A stretch of 64,000 nt of DNA from Chryseobacterium sp. JM1 (GTDB taxonomy: Bacteria > Bacteroidota > Bacteroidia > Flavobacteriales > Weeksellaceae): assembly GCF_000737715.1 (NCBI RefSeq), contig NZ_JPRN01000001.1, positions 248,001 to 312,000 of the forward strand. Direction: 5' to 3'. The notes below the pieces were generated by a model. The model did no database searches and had not been told where the DNA came from. It worked only from the letters and a program-made list of their open reading frames with translations. Both the position numbers and the translations under genes were made by a program. Below, piece by piece: positions 35,262 to 43,404 of the stretch (the first letter of the stretch is position 1; the number at the start of each line of letters is the position of its first letter).

Positions 35262-35894
35262 TTATTTTATTCTTTTCAAATTCATTTCTGAATATAACCG
35301 AAACTGTATATTTTCTGTGTTTTTGTATACTTTGTCGTACAAAATTTTTGCTTCCTGGTATTTTCCTAGTTCATCATTAAGTAATCCTAACATATAAGTA
35401 GCTTCTATTTGATTGGGTTCATTTCTGAGAATTTCCTTATACACCTCTTCAGCTTCTTCAGTTTTATTATGGGCAAAATACCAATTTGCTATCTCCAAAT
35501 AATTAACTAAAAGCTTTGTTTCATTAAATTTATTTTTTAAAGAATCAATAGTTATTTCTTTATAATCATTTCTAAATTTGTCCATTCCCATTTTTTTTAA
35601 ATCAATCATGTGCATAAAAAAAGGATTACAATTATTTATTAGCCTGACCATAAAATCTTTCATAAAATCATCTTTATTTTCATAACCATTACTTTTATGA
35701 TAGCTCTCAAAGTCTTTTTGAAGCTTTGTCATTACTTCAGAAGAACAGATTTTAAATGTTTCATCAGTGTAATTTGTTTTATTAGATAAACAAATACAAA
35801 ATTCCTTATCAAGTTTTTGTAAAAAATCCTGAGCTCTAATTTTAAAAGATATTGAAATTGAGAACAATATTCCCAAAATTATTTTTTTTTTCAT
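35262..35894 (-). CDS. Secreted tetratricopeptide-like protein
   Basis: 210 residues. Signal peptide KKIILGILFSISISFKIRAQ. C-terminal TPR-like helices (NYLEIANWYFAHNKTEEAEEVY, YMLGLLNDELGKYQEAKILY). The N-terminal part holds Cys-containing segments (FCICLSNKTNYTDETFKICS) typical of exported Bacteroidota hypothetical proteins. Confidence 0.7.
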   Translation of the reverse strand: MKKKIILGILFSISISFKIRAQDFLQKLDKEFCICLSNKTNYTDETFKICSSEVMTKLQKDFESYHKSNGYENKDDFMKDFMVRLINNCNPFFMHMIDLKKMGMDKFRNDYKEITIDSLKNKFNETKLLVNYLEIANWYFAHNKTEEAEEVYKEILRNEPNQIEATYMLGLLNDELGKYQEAKILYDKVYKNTENIQFRLYSEMNLKRIK

Positions 35895-35935
35895 TTGTGA
35901 ATTTTATCTAATATAAAGAGAGTTTTTCAAGTTAT

Positions 35936-36523
35936 TTAATCCTTTTCAATCACAAAACCATGAGACCGAAGATATTCATCCATATCCACATCAAAAGGAA
36001 CATCAAATCCGTTATCCATATCATACACTCCGCCTGCACCATCTGAAGACTCTAAAAATCCGATCATTTTAGACTGCGTTTGTTCTTTGGCGTTTCTCCA
36101 GCAGTTCATTAAGAAATCTTTTTCCAAACCAGACTGGTTTTCCCAGTAATGAGCGTAGTCTAATTGATTATATGCATTAAGATAGGGTGAATAATCAATA
36201 TTATTTTCATCCAGTACTTTTTTGCATAATTCCTCAATATCTATATAAGAGTAGTCTTCGAATGAATGATCTCTCAAATGAAGTTCCGCCATCTGAATGG
36301 TTTTATCCGGGGAATAATATTCATAATGAGGCAACGCAAATAAAAAACTTAACGGACTTGAAGCATAATAATACAGGCTGATCACCTCAATTTTTTTATC
36401 ATCTTCCCTAAATGTATATTTTGAATCTAAAACATCAATCAGAAATTGAGTGACTGTTTTTTCTCTGGGCAGCAGAAAAGTATTTTTAAAAGCTTCGTCT
36501 ATTTTTGTTTCTATTTTCTTCAT
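35936..36523 (-). CDS. Hypothetical protein
   Basis: 195 residues from the ATG at 36523 (MKKIETKIDEAFKNT). The longer frame to 36655 is rejected because it runs through a hairpin terminator and a decayed gene end. Soluble and acidic, with FLLPREKTVTQFLIDVL and repeated Tyr/Asp motifs near the C-terminus; no family assigned. Confidence 0.65.
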   Translation of the reverse strand: MKKIETKIDEAFKNTFLLPREKTVTQFLIDVLDSKYTFREDDKKIEVISLYYYASSPLSFLFALPHYEYYSPDKTIQMAELHLRDHSFEDYSYIDIEELCKKVLDENNIDYSPYLNAYNQLDYAHYWENQSGLEKDFLMNCWRNAKEQTQSKMIGFLESSDGAGGVYDMDNGFDVPFDVDMDEYLRSHGFVIEKD

Positions 36524-36554
36524 GTCCTGTTCACTTTTTGTAGTTGTAAAAATA

Positions 36555-36581
36555 AAGAAACCGCTCTGAAAAAGAGAGCGG
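36555..36581 (-). terminator. Hairpin terminator
   Basis: CCGCTCT / AGAGCGG perfect 7-bp stem with loop GAAAAAG, lying between the gene remnant at 36621 and the 36523 start. Confidence 0.7.
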
Positions 36582-36620
36582 AATGACTTATTATTTGAAA
36601 TTAATGAGTTTTGCCGGCTG

Positions 36621-36706
36621 TTATTTACTGTCCAAGTATTTTTTCCAGAAACCACCTTTGGGGGTTTCGTTCTGTTCGCTGAAAAAGGGTACCGGGAAAA
36701 TGCGCA
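36621..36706 (-). pseudogene. Remnant of a gene 3' end followed by its terminator
   Basis: On the minus strand a frame reads ...FFSEQNETPKGGFWKKYLDSK then TAA. It ends in the style of a real protein C-terminus and is followed 40 bases on by the hairpin at 36555-36581. It has no start and overlaps nothing else. The parent gene is not in this window. Confidence 0.35.
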
Positions 36707-36708
36707 GT

Positions 36709-37260
36709 CTATTTATTGGGATACATTTCAATTTTTTCTAATAATCTTTTCGCTAAATAGTCATTACCTTCTTTTAAATCCTGATAAATAATTTGTGCTT
36801 CTTCAAGATATTTTTCTTTTTTGGAGGTGTTCCAATAATAGGGTGGTGCATATAAATTGCAAATTCTATCGGCCATTTTAACCGCCCAGATTTCTTTTGG
36901 CTGTGCTTTGATCCGGTTTAAGCTGTCTGCCATTTGATGTTCCTTTTCAAGCTTTGTGTTTTTTGTCAGTGCCAAAACACCTTCCAGAACTTGTTGGCCA
37001 TATTCTCTTTCCAGATCTTCCGTGCTAAAGTTGGTATCTTCCAGTGTATCGTGTAAAAAGGCGCATTTCGCAGCAAGCTCCAAGTTAAAGTCAGGCGTAT
37101 TTTTAGCAGCATTCATTATTTCAAATACAACACTGCCGATGTGGTTGATGTATTCAATTTTTTCGTTTTTATTCTGGCCTCCGTAGGTTTGTCCGTTATG
37201 CAGAATGCTGACCTTTTGCCAGATATTCTGGAGATCATCAATTGTAAAAGTGTCGTTCAT
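36709..37260 (-). CDS. HD-domain phosphohydrolase (SpoT/MESH1-like hydrolase)
   Basis: 183 residues. YINHIGSVVFEI, AFLHDTLEDTN (HD plus ED) and KMADRICNLYAPP match the hydrolase half of RelA/SpoT enzymes and small (p)ppGpp hydrolases. The synthetase and regulatory domains are absent, so it would be a small alarmone hydrolase or related nucleotide hydrolase. The specificity is inferred. Confidence 0.85.
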   Translation of the reverse strand: MNDTFTIDDLQNIWQKVSILHNGQTYGGQNKNEKIEYINHIGSVVFEIMNAAKNTPDFNLELAAKCAFLHDTLEDTNFSTEDLEREYGQQVLEGVLALTKNTKLEKEHQMADSLNRIKAQPKEIWAVKMADRICNLYAPPYYWNTSKKEKYLEEAQIIYQDLKEGNDYLAKRLLEKIEMYPNK

Positions 37261-37349
37261 TTTTTAATTTATTTCGTAGTACCGTTCATTTGAATTGATA
37301 TACTTCATGTAGTGTTCCCGGTCTTATATTTCTGGTTATAAATCTATAT

Positions 37350-38291
37350 TTAATCTCTATTGGCTGCACTTGCAGAAAGTACACTTTCGCTAATATCTGC
37401 GACCTGTATGCTTTTAATCGCTGAGCTGGTGAGAGACGTTGTACTTCCACCGATGATGTATAATTTATTGTTGTATAATTCAGCAGCAGCGTGTCTTCTG
37501 GGAATCATATTAGATGATAACTGATGTAATTTATGGGTTACAGTATCAAAATAAGCAAGGAAAGATTGATTATTAAAACCACCTACAATAAAAATCTTAT
37601 GACCGGATACAGCTAATGCATGTCCTGATATACCAACTGGCATTGTGTACTTATCGATCCAAAGATTAGTTTTGAGGTCGTAGACATTGATCAGACGGGA
37701 CGGGGTCCCATTAAAACCACCAATGACGTAAAGTTTATCATTAACAATTTTACCTTTTGCTTCTCTGGCTGTGGGCATATTGGGTAATGGATTCCAGGTA
37801 TTTGAAGCAATATCATAATACTGGAATTTATTTGAAAATACCGTGGTTGCAGCTCCATTTAATCCGCTGCCGCCAAATACATATATTCTGCCATTATGGA
37901 TCGCTGAACCTGAATTTCCTGTATAGGAACGATTAACAGCCCCCTTCGTGACTGTATTGGTGGCAAGGTCTACAATTTCAAGATGGCTGTTTCCCCAACC
38001 GTTAAAAATATAAATTTTATTATCGTAAGTCTCTGAATTAGCAAATCTTTTGGGAAGTAGCATAGAGTTGAGAATACTCCAGCTGTTATTGGTCATATTA
38101 TATTTTTCAACATACTTTGCATCACTTGCTTTTTCATGATACCCATTGCTCACATAGATATCATCATTCACGATGACACTGGCTGTGGCACCTCTGCCTG
38201 CAGACATATTGGTGAGATTTTTAAAATGAAGTGTTTGTGCGTGAGCTAACCATGCACTAAAAAATGAAAGGAATAATAATTTTATTTTCAA
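37350..38291 (-). CDS. Kelch-repeat secreted protein
   Basis: 313 residues. Signal peptide KIKLLFLSFFSAWLAHAQ, then five to six kelch blades with the GG...YD/W pattern (IYVFGGSGLNG, LYVIGGFNGTPS, IFIVGGFNNQS, LYIIGGSTTS). No sorting domain is recognised at its C-terminus (SAASANRD). Exported beta-propeller with unknown ligand. Confidence 0.88.
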   Translation of the reverse strand: MKIKLLFLSFFSAWLAHAQTLHFKNLTNMSAGRGATASVIVNDDIYVSNGYHEKASDAKYVEKYNMTNNSWSILNSMLLPKRFANSETYDNKIYIFNGWGNSHLEIVDLATNTVTKGAVNRSYTGNSGSAIHNGRIYVFGGSGLNGAATTVFSNKFQYYDIASNTWNPLPNMPTAREAKGKIVNDKLYVIGGFNGTPSRLINVYDLKTNLWIDKYTMPVGISGHALAVSGHKIFIVGGFNNQSFLAYFDTVTHKLHQLSSNMIPRRHAAAELYNNKLYIIGGSTTSLTSSAIKSIQVADISESVLSASAANRD

Positions 38292-38367
38292 TGGTGTTAA
38301 GATTTAGTATTTGGTTTTAATTCTGCTAAGAATCCGATAAATTCCGTGTCAACATAGGGTAGTTCTA

Positions 38368-39225
38368 TTATTTGTACAATTCTCTTTCAATAAAGTTATT
38401 ATTTTTCTTAAAACTTTCCTGTGCCCGCTGTTCTTTTCCTTTAATGAGATCTTGTTTTGTGAGCGGATTTCCATTGGGGCCAGAAAATAATGTATCTGAC
38501 ATTTCTGAAGAATTGTGCATGATTTTTATATTTTTTGCAGGGTCTTTTTTATATTCATTCCAGAGCTGATTAAACTTTTCATTGGTCACAAAAATTTCTT
38601 TCATGCTTGAACTGATCATTAAAGGTTCATAATTGAGTTTTTTACTTCCAACCAGATTGAAAACATGATCTCCTTTATCATCTCCGACACTTAAAATCAA
38701 ACCGGGAAGGCCACAGAATTTGTAAGGTCCGTCCTGTATTTGAATATCATTCGTGAACCAGGCCATCCAGTTTCTTCCGCCAAAAATGGTCGTTGCTTTC
38801 TGAACCTTAAAACCCTCAATCGTTTTTGTTTCGGGAGAGATCGTCCAGTTTATTTTGTTCTGTTCTTTTAAAGCGATATTATTGGCACTGATAGACGTAT
38901 GATAAACCGTTTCCAGATTGGGATAATCTTTAGAAATCCGGAAATTAACTTTTGATTGTTTAACATTTTTCATACTAAAAACAAAAGACTGTGAAGCTTT
39001 TCCTCTTTCATATTGTGCTTTAAGAATAGAATCTCTGCTGATTAACAAAGCACTGTAGAAGTTGGAACCCTCTTTAGTAATATCAAGATTCATGATTTCT
39101 TTTTCAACGTTTTCTTTATTTAAAGAATCCATTTTAAAAGAATATTCATAGGTAAATCTTTGATTTTGAGCAAATACTAAAGAAGTGGTGAAAATGAAAA
39201 TTAAAAGGATGGTGAGTTTTCTCAT
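38368..39225 (-). CDS. GLPGLI family protein
   Basis: 285 residues. Signal peptide MRKLTILLIFIFTTSLVFAQ. Diagnostic YKFCGLPGLILSV near 165, preceded by MAWFTNDIQIQDGPY. GLPGLI proteins are exported Bacteroidota proteins of unknown function, often near outer-membrane receptors. Here it is followed by a small lipoprotein gene upstream (39309). Confidence 0.92.
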   Translation of the reverse strand: MRKLTILLIFIFTTSLVFAQNQRFTYEYSFKMDSLNKENVEKEIMNLDITKEGSNFYSALLISRDSILKAQYERGKASQSFVFSMKNVKQSKVNFRISKDYPNLETVYHTSISANNIALKEQNKINWTISPETKTIEGFKVQKATTIFGGRNWMAWFTNDIQIQDGPYKFCGLPGLILSVGDDKGDHVFNLVGSKKLNYEPLMISSSMKEIFVTNEKFNQLWNEYKKDPAKNIKIMHNSSEMSDTLFSGPNGNPLTKQDLIKGKEQRAQESFKKNNNFIERELYK

Positions 39226-39308
39226 TGTTGATTGAGGGGTTTAAATAGAATTTTGTTTTTAATTGACCATGAGCGAGACGTTTGCGTCGGTAATAGAAAG
39301 TATGCCTT

Positions 39309-39764
39309 CTACTTACTAACGTTTCCTGAAACAATAGCGTTTTCCATTGAGCCTACAATTTCAGAAACGGGAATTGTAAATACTCCTGCATCTCCTTTAT
39401 CAAATTCTCTTTTCCAATAAGAATATCCGTCTGTTTCAAGTGAATCGGGCATTTTGCGGGTATGATTTTGTAGCTTGGTGACACTTTTATTTAAAGCTTC
39501 TTCCGATATAGGAATATGACTCAGGTTTTCTGAAAAGCCTGTAGGACTGCCAGGGTTTTTCATCTTCAGACCACTAACGGAAATATGAATTACTTTTCCA
39601 GTTGCAGGATATTCCTCAATCTTTAAAATTTTAAGGATAGACTTTCCTTCCGTAGGACGGGTTTTGTATTTCCATTCCTGACCTACACTGTATTTCATAT
39701 CGTTTTTTGTACAACTAAAGAAAAATAGGAGTACTGTTGCTATTAAAGTATATAATTTAATCAT
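39309..39764 (-). CDS. Hypothetical lipoprotein
   Basis: 151 residues. Lipobox FFSC-T at residue ~18 after a hydrophobic stretch (LIATVLLFFFSC). The mature part carries YSVGQEWKYKTRPTEGKS and a Trp/Tyr-rich C-terminal part (GYSYWKREFDKG). Unknown function. Confidence 0.7.
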   Translation of the reverse strand: MIKLYTLIATVLLFFFSCTKNDMKYSVGQEWKYKTRPTEGKSILKILKIEEYPATGKVIHISVSGLKMKNPGSPTGFSENLSHIPISEEALNKSVTKLQNHTRKMPDSLETDGYSYWKREFDKGDAGVFTIPVSEIVGSMENAIVSGNVSK

Positions 39765-40065
39765 GAATCAATAGGTTCTTTTGTTTTTTTACAAAGATGG
39801 ATATATTATGATATAAGAGCAAAATTACGAAACTCCGGTTCAAATCTATTTTTCACTATCGTAGTTTGTATTTGGTTTAAAACAGGGATGTTTATCATCA
39901 AATACTTTCTTCTCGGATTACAAACAACCTTGTTTTTGTTAAAATCCTTTCTCAGGAAGTCCTACGGAACTTGCAGGAAACAAAATACGACTATGTTTAG
40001 TTTCATACAATAGGGTTTGCAATTCAAGATGATCATAAGTTAAAGTTGATGGTACAATTCTTATT
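39765..40065. other. Non-coding gap
   Basis: About 300 bases with no convincing gene. It lies immediately downstream of the SymE-like gene; nothing with clear structure was seen. Confidence 0.4.
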
Positions 40066-40254
40066 TCACGATTGATCAAGAGTGATGGTCAGCTTGTTTT
40101 TCTTTTGTTCTATGTTCACCATTTGTCCTTCTTTGAATCCCAATTTATCAAGCCATTTTCCCTTGAGACGGATTTCAGGAACGGTTGTTATTTTGTAAGT
40201 GCCTGTCTGATATCTTGTATGGATTTTAAGTCTTCTTGAATTAATCATTGTCAT
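40066..40254 (-). CDS. SymE-like toxin (SpoVT/AbrB-like fold)
   Basis: 62 residues from the ATG at 40254; Met3 at 40248 is an alternative. RRLKIHTRYQ near the N-terminus, then PEIRLKGKWLDKLGFKEGQ and VNIEQKKNKLTITL follow the SymE family of type I toxins, known in E. coli as an RNA-acting protein repressed by an antisense RNA. It is divergently arranged with an XRE regulator; a 14-bp palindrome lies between. No antisense RNA could be assigned. Confidence 0.82.
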   Translation of the reverse strand: MTMINSRRLKIHTRYQTGTYKITTVPEIRLKGKWLDKLGFKEGQMVNIEQKKNKLTITLDQS

Positions 40255-40263
40255 ATAATTACA

Positions 40264-40277
40264 TGACAATTTTGTCA
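40264..40277. promoter_or_regulatory. Palindromic operator between SymE and XRE genes
   Basis: TGACAA-TT-TTGTCA, perfect 6-bp arms, in the 46-base intergenic region of divergent genes. Candidate binding site of the XRE regulator. Confidence 0.6.
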
Positions 40278-40300
40278 ACAAATTAGCTGACATTTGATTT

Positions 40301-40519
40301 ATGACCAGAGAGAAGTTAAAGATAGAATTGGGTAGGCAAATTATAATGCTTCGTCAACAGAAGGGCTGGAGCCAGTCTGATCTTGCCCGTGCGTGCAACA
40401 AAGACCGTCAGGCTATTGAAAAACTGGAAAACGGAAAAGTGAATCCCACGCTTTATACTTTGCTTGAAATAGCGAATGCTTTGGAGGTTTCTTTGCCGGA
40501 GCTGGTGGATTTGGGTTGA
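40301..40519 (+). CDS. XRE-family HTH regulator (72 aa)
   Basis: 72 residues, essentially one helix-turn-helix domain (GRQIIMLRQQKGWSQSDLAR, DRQAIEKLENGKVNPTLYTL). Its divergent position from the SymE-like gene and the shared palindrome point to joint regulation. Confidence 0.9.
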   Translation: MTREKLKIELGRQIIMLRQQKGWSQSDLARACNKDRQAIEKLENGKVNPTLYTLLEIANALEVSLPELVDLG

Positions 40520-40532
40520 TGTGTGAATTTTC

Positions 40533-40670
40533 TTGACTTTGGATCGATTAATTTTACTCACAAGGTTTAGAGATTTTGTAGAGCAGGGACTTAGTACTAA
40601 TAAACAGAAAGATTTCTTTGATTTAATTGGTAGCGAACAAGATGCTCGAGCCAGCATTAGTGGTGTTTTC
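40533..40670 (+). pseudogene. Truncated gene fragment at an insertion boundary
   Basis: About 45 codons with protein-like content (LDRLILLTRFRDFVEQGLST, KQKDFFDLIGSEQDARASI) start at a TTG just after the XRE gene and lose protein character near 40665, where the opposite-strand membrane gene begins its last 15 codons. It looks like the 5' part of a gene cut by the accessory DNA. Family not recognised. Confidence 0.4.
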
Positions 40671-41168
40671 CATATTTTGTTTGTATTCTGCTATTTTTGT
40701 TATACTCTTAGATTTTTCTATCGAAATATTCTTATCATAACTTAAAATACAAAAAGAAATTATCCAACAAGTCAATATTAATAGCTGATATAGAACCTTT
40801 TCCGAATATTTTAGCCCACTCCAAAATTCATGTAATATTGTAAAAATAAATAAGGAAAAAACTAAACTAATTTTAAAATAACTATTATAGCTTTCATTAA
40901 AGTTAATTAAAACGAGAAGTAATAAAGGTTGAATACTCCATAATGTAATAAGTTTGAAATAATTTTCTCTAGGTAGTTCTTCGTTTAGTTTTATTTCGAT
41001 ATCACCTAAAATATTTTCCTCATTATTCATTCCATTATAAAAACTTCTACGATTATTTCGTTCGATTTCTCGTTTTATAAAAATTATTGTTACTGTTAAA
41101 ATTATTGAAAATCCTGCACTTAAAACCTGATAAATAATTGTCTCGTTAAAAATTTTAGATATATTCAT
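40623..41168 (-). CDS. Hypothetical membrane protein of accessory pair
   Basis: 181 residues with about four hydrophobic segments (LSAGFSIILTVTIIFI, LITLWSIQPLLLLVLINF, ISLVFSLFIFTILHEF, LLILTCWIISFCILSY) and a charged loop between the first two. The last ~15 residues read through the antisense of the 40533 fragment, so the original C-terminus may have been replaced at an insertion junction. It starts 3 bases after the stop of 41172-41840, indicating one transcript. Confidence 0.65.
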   Translation of the reverse strand: MNISKIFNETIIYQVLSAGFSIILTVTIIFIKREIERNNRRSFYNGMNNEENILGDIEIKLNEELPRENYFKLITLWSIQPLLLLVLINFNESYNSYFKISLVFSLFIFTILHEFWSGLKYSEKVLYQLLILTCWIISFCILSYDKNISIEKSKSITKIAEYKQNMENTTNAGSSILFATN

Positions 41169-41171
41169 AAT

Positions 41172-41840
41172 TTAAAATCTATTATTTACCCAAGTTTGAA
41201 TTCTATAATCTCTATCTTTTAATATTTGCTTCCAAAGTCTTTGTGTTTTTTGACCATTTTTATCAAAATCAGAAATAAAATATTCAAGAGATACACCTGG
41301 AGTTAAAAGAGGAATAAAGTAGTTTTTTAAAATTTTATCTTCTAAAGTTATTTCAATTCTATTCAATAAATTCAATTCTAAAAGTTTATCTAAATAGATA
41401 AAATTATTAGGTATAATTACCGATTCGTTTAATAAGTAAATTGAATGTTGGGATTGTGGTTTAAAATTCCAATCAATTATGAATTCATTAAAAAATCCTT
41501 TCTTTATGTCTAAGTCATTAGGATTCATTAAACTTAATTCTAGCCAAGTATAAATAAGAAGTAAACTTTTGAATGCTTGTTGTTCATAAAAATTTGCTTT
41601 TGCCCATTTGAAAAATTTCTTTTCATAAAATTTTATAGTAAGTGAGTTTGTGTCAGTTCCTCTTATTTTTTCAAATAACGAAACTAATTCAAATCTATTT
41701 TCAAACACTATATTTTCTACATTTGACTCTAGTGAAATTTTTTCAAATACATTTTTTGCAATTTGTATTTTAATGTGTCCATTATTATATTCTTTTGAAC
41801 TAAAAGATTCTATATTATAATTTATTTCTATTTTATTCAT
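41172..41840 (-). CDS. Hypothetical soluble protein of accessory pair
   Basis: 222 residues, no signal or membrane segment, Asn/Ile/Lys-rich and AT-rich in codon use. No domain recognised. With the membrane protein 3 bases downstream it forms a soluble-plus-membrane pair, a layout seen in many phage-defence and toxin systems, but no motif supports a specific role. It lies beyond the outermost groEL fragment. Confidence 0.65.
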   Translation of the reverse strand: MNKIEINYNIESFSSKEYNNGHIKIQIAKNVFEKISLESNVENIVFENRFELVSLFEKIRGTDTNSLTIKFYEKKFFKWAKANFYEQQAFKSLLLIYTWLELSLMNPNDLDIKKGFFNEFIIDWNFKPQSQHSIYLLNESVIIPNNFIYLDKLLELNLLNRIEITLEDKILKNYFIPLLTPGVSLEYFISDFDKNGQKTQRLWKQILKDRDYRIQTWVNNRF

Positions 41841-42005
41841 GTGTAATTTAAAATCTAAATTTTACGTACTGTTCCCATAAATATATAAAATTTTGTTAGT
41901 GGTATAATGAATTGTCTTATTAAATTTTTAAGCGATTAGAGTAAATCTAGACAAAAGTTTGTAATTTTTTCTAGATTACTTTCTTTAACAAAATTCTAAC
42001 AATTT

Positions 42006-42240
42006 CAGAACGGTTTAAATCTATTTGCTTCGTTCACTAACCGTTACATCATTCCCGGCATTCCACCTCCCATTGTCATAGCAGGTTCAGCGCTCTTCAC
42101 TTCAGTGATCACACATTCAGTGGTAAGAAGCATTCCGGAAACAGAAGCTGCATTTTCAAGAGCAACTCTTGTTACTTTAGCTGGGGCAATGATTCCTGCT
42201 TCAAGCATTTGAATATATCAGTTCGTTTTAGAATTGTATG
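42006..42240 (-). pseudogene. groEL 3'-end fragment, copy 1 (longest)
   Basis: Minus strand. 42044-42240 aligns to the last ~65 codons of groEL, with about five differences over the first ~130 bases and then decay toward 42240. The half-hairpin CAGAACGGTTTA at 42006-42017 is what remains of the groEL terminator. It has no start and the resident gene is intact elsewhere. Confidence 0.92.
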
Positions 42241-42417
42241 TTGTCTTTCAAAATGTTTTTCCTTCAAATTGATTTATTCTATTGGCTCAAGCCAGGAGAC
42301 ATTGCACTGCGAGGTGTAATCGAAACTTTTAATTAAAATACAATTTTCTACCGAAGCACAAAACGTGAATCTTGCATTTTAGCCCGCCTAGCTCAAAACC
42401 CATATTAGAGGTAGTGC
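42241..42417. other. Structured spacer downstream of the DUF3883 gene
   Basis: No gene. A GC-richer stretch (CGAGGTGTAATCGAAAC, CTCAAGCCAGGAGAC, TTAGCCCGCCTAGC) contrasts with the AT-rich cargo. It may be a recurring intergenic element; no att or integron core could be assigned. Confidence 0.4.
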
Positions 42418-43101
42418 TTATTGTTTCCACATTTTAGCTCCAATTCTTTCCTCTATTTGCAATGTTTCATTTAGTTCATTTGTCCAAATATTTGTGTCGA
42501 AATTGAAACTAAAAACTTCAAGTCTTGGATTAGTCAAAGCATTAGTAACGATACACAACTTATAATGTGTCTTTTTTTCTTTTGAGTTTTTATATTCGTT
42601 AGGTGTTAATTCTATTGATGAAATATTTCCTGATAAACCTTTTACTTCTAATAATAGTGTCTCATTAATATTGGTTGCCTCTAAGTCCCAACCTACGTTA
42701 TCTTTTTCTTTGGATATAACTATGTAGTCTAATCCTTCAAAGTATTTGATGGTAGTTTCAATTGCAGAAATTTCTACTTGTTGCTTTTTGAAAATGTCAA
42801 CTTGACGCTGTAAAGGTTTTGTATTCTTGTTGTTTCTTTCAATAGAGTAGTTTCTAAATTTTACAAACGCATTAAAATGACTTGAATAATCTTTTTTAAA
42901 ATTTTCTGGTTTATCAATTAGATTGCGAATATGATTTAGATTTGTATTAACATCATAAATTCCTTCTCCTGGCAGATTGAATTGTTTGTTAAGAGCATTT
43001 AGCCCTGTGACATATTGTGTTCCTGTTGTCAAAGGGTTTTTGGTCTTATGAGAAATGTAGATTGTCTCCAACCAAACTTTAAATTTTTCTGCTGTTGTCA
43101 T
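42418..43101 (-). CDS. DUF3883 domain protein (nuclease-like), groEL-array cargo
   Basis: 227 residues from the ATG at 43101. The upstream Met at 43134 overlaps the -7 promoter element and is rejected. The C-terminal ~110 residues match DUF3883: EISAIETTIKYFEGLDYIVI, NVGWDLEAT, LLLEVKGLSG and IELTPNEYKNSK, with the D...E-x-K arrangement of PD-(D/E)XK nucleases. DUF3883 domains often accompany restriction and defence genes. The N-terminal ~100 residues contain SHKTKNPLTTGTQYVTGLNA. It lies between groEL fragments 1 and 2. Confidence 0.82.
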   Translation of the reverse strand: MTTAEKFKVWLETIYISHKTKNPLTTGTQYVTGLNALNKQFNLPGEGIYDVNTNLNHIRNLIDKPENFKKDYSSHFNAFVKFRNYSIERNNKNTKPLQRQVDIFKKQQVEISAIETTIKYFEGLDYIVISKEKDNVGWDLEATNINETLLLEVKGLSGNISSIELTPNEYKNSKEKKTHYKLCIVTNALTNPRLEVFSFNFDTNIWTNELNETLQIEERIGAKMWKQ

Positions 43102-43135
43102 AAAATTTCGTGTTTTTAGCATTACCGCTAACATT

Positions 43136-43143
43136 CAAATTTA
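43136..43143 (-). promoter_or_regulatory. -7 promoter element of the DUF3883 gene
   Basis: Minus strand TAAATTTG, an exact TAnnTTTG match 35 bases before the chosen ATG. Surrounding bases (CGTAAATTTGAATGTTA) resemble those before the 45399 start (GCGTAAATGTGGATGTTA). Confidence 0.55.
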
Positions 43144-43216
43144 CGTATTACATCCATATACAATATACAACGACGAATAAAATTTAAGGTAAAAAGTCAA
43201 TTAGGCTTTCTGTATA

Positions 43217-43386
43217 AAAAAACCGCCCCACAAAAGCAGAGCGGTTTATATATTTAAAGCATCGTTGATGACTACATCATTCCCGGCATTCCACCTCCCA
43301 TTGGCATAGCTAGTTCCATCACTCTTTACTTCAATGATCACACATTCAGTGGTAAGAAGCATTCCGGAAACAGAAGCTGCATTTTC
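43217..43386 (-). pseudogene. groEL 3'-end fragment, copy 2
   Basis: Minus strand. 43273-43386 matches the last ~38 codons of groEL but has a one-base insertion that breaks the frame. The downstream hairpin (AACCGC...GCGGTT, 43220-43248) matches the groEL terminator. The break at 43386 lies 19 bases from the stop of the 43405 gene. Confidence 0.94.
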
Positions 43387-43404
43387 GAAATATATTCTTT
43401 AAAA

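Noticed and set aside
36524-36655. N-terminal extension of the 35936-36523 gene
   Set aside because: The extension reads through a hairpin terminator and a separate gene remnant; Met at 36523 is the natural start.
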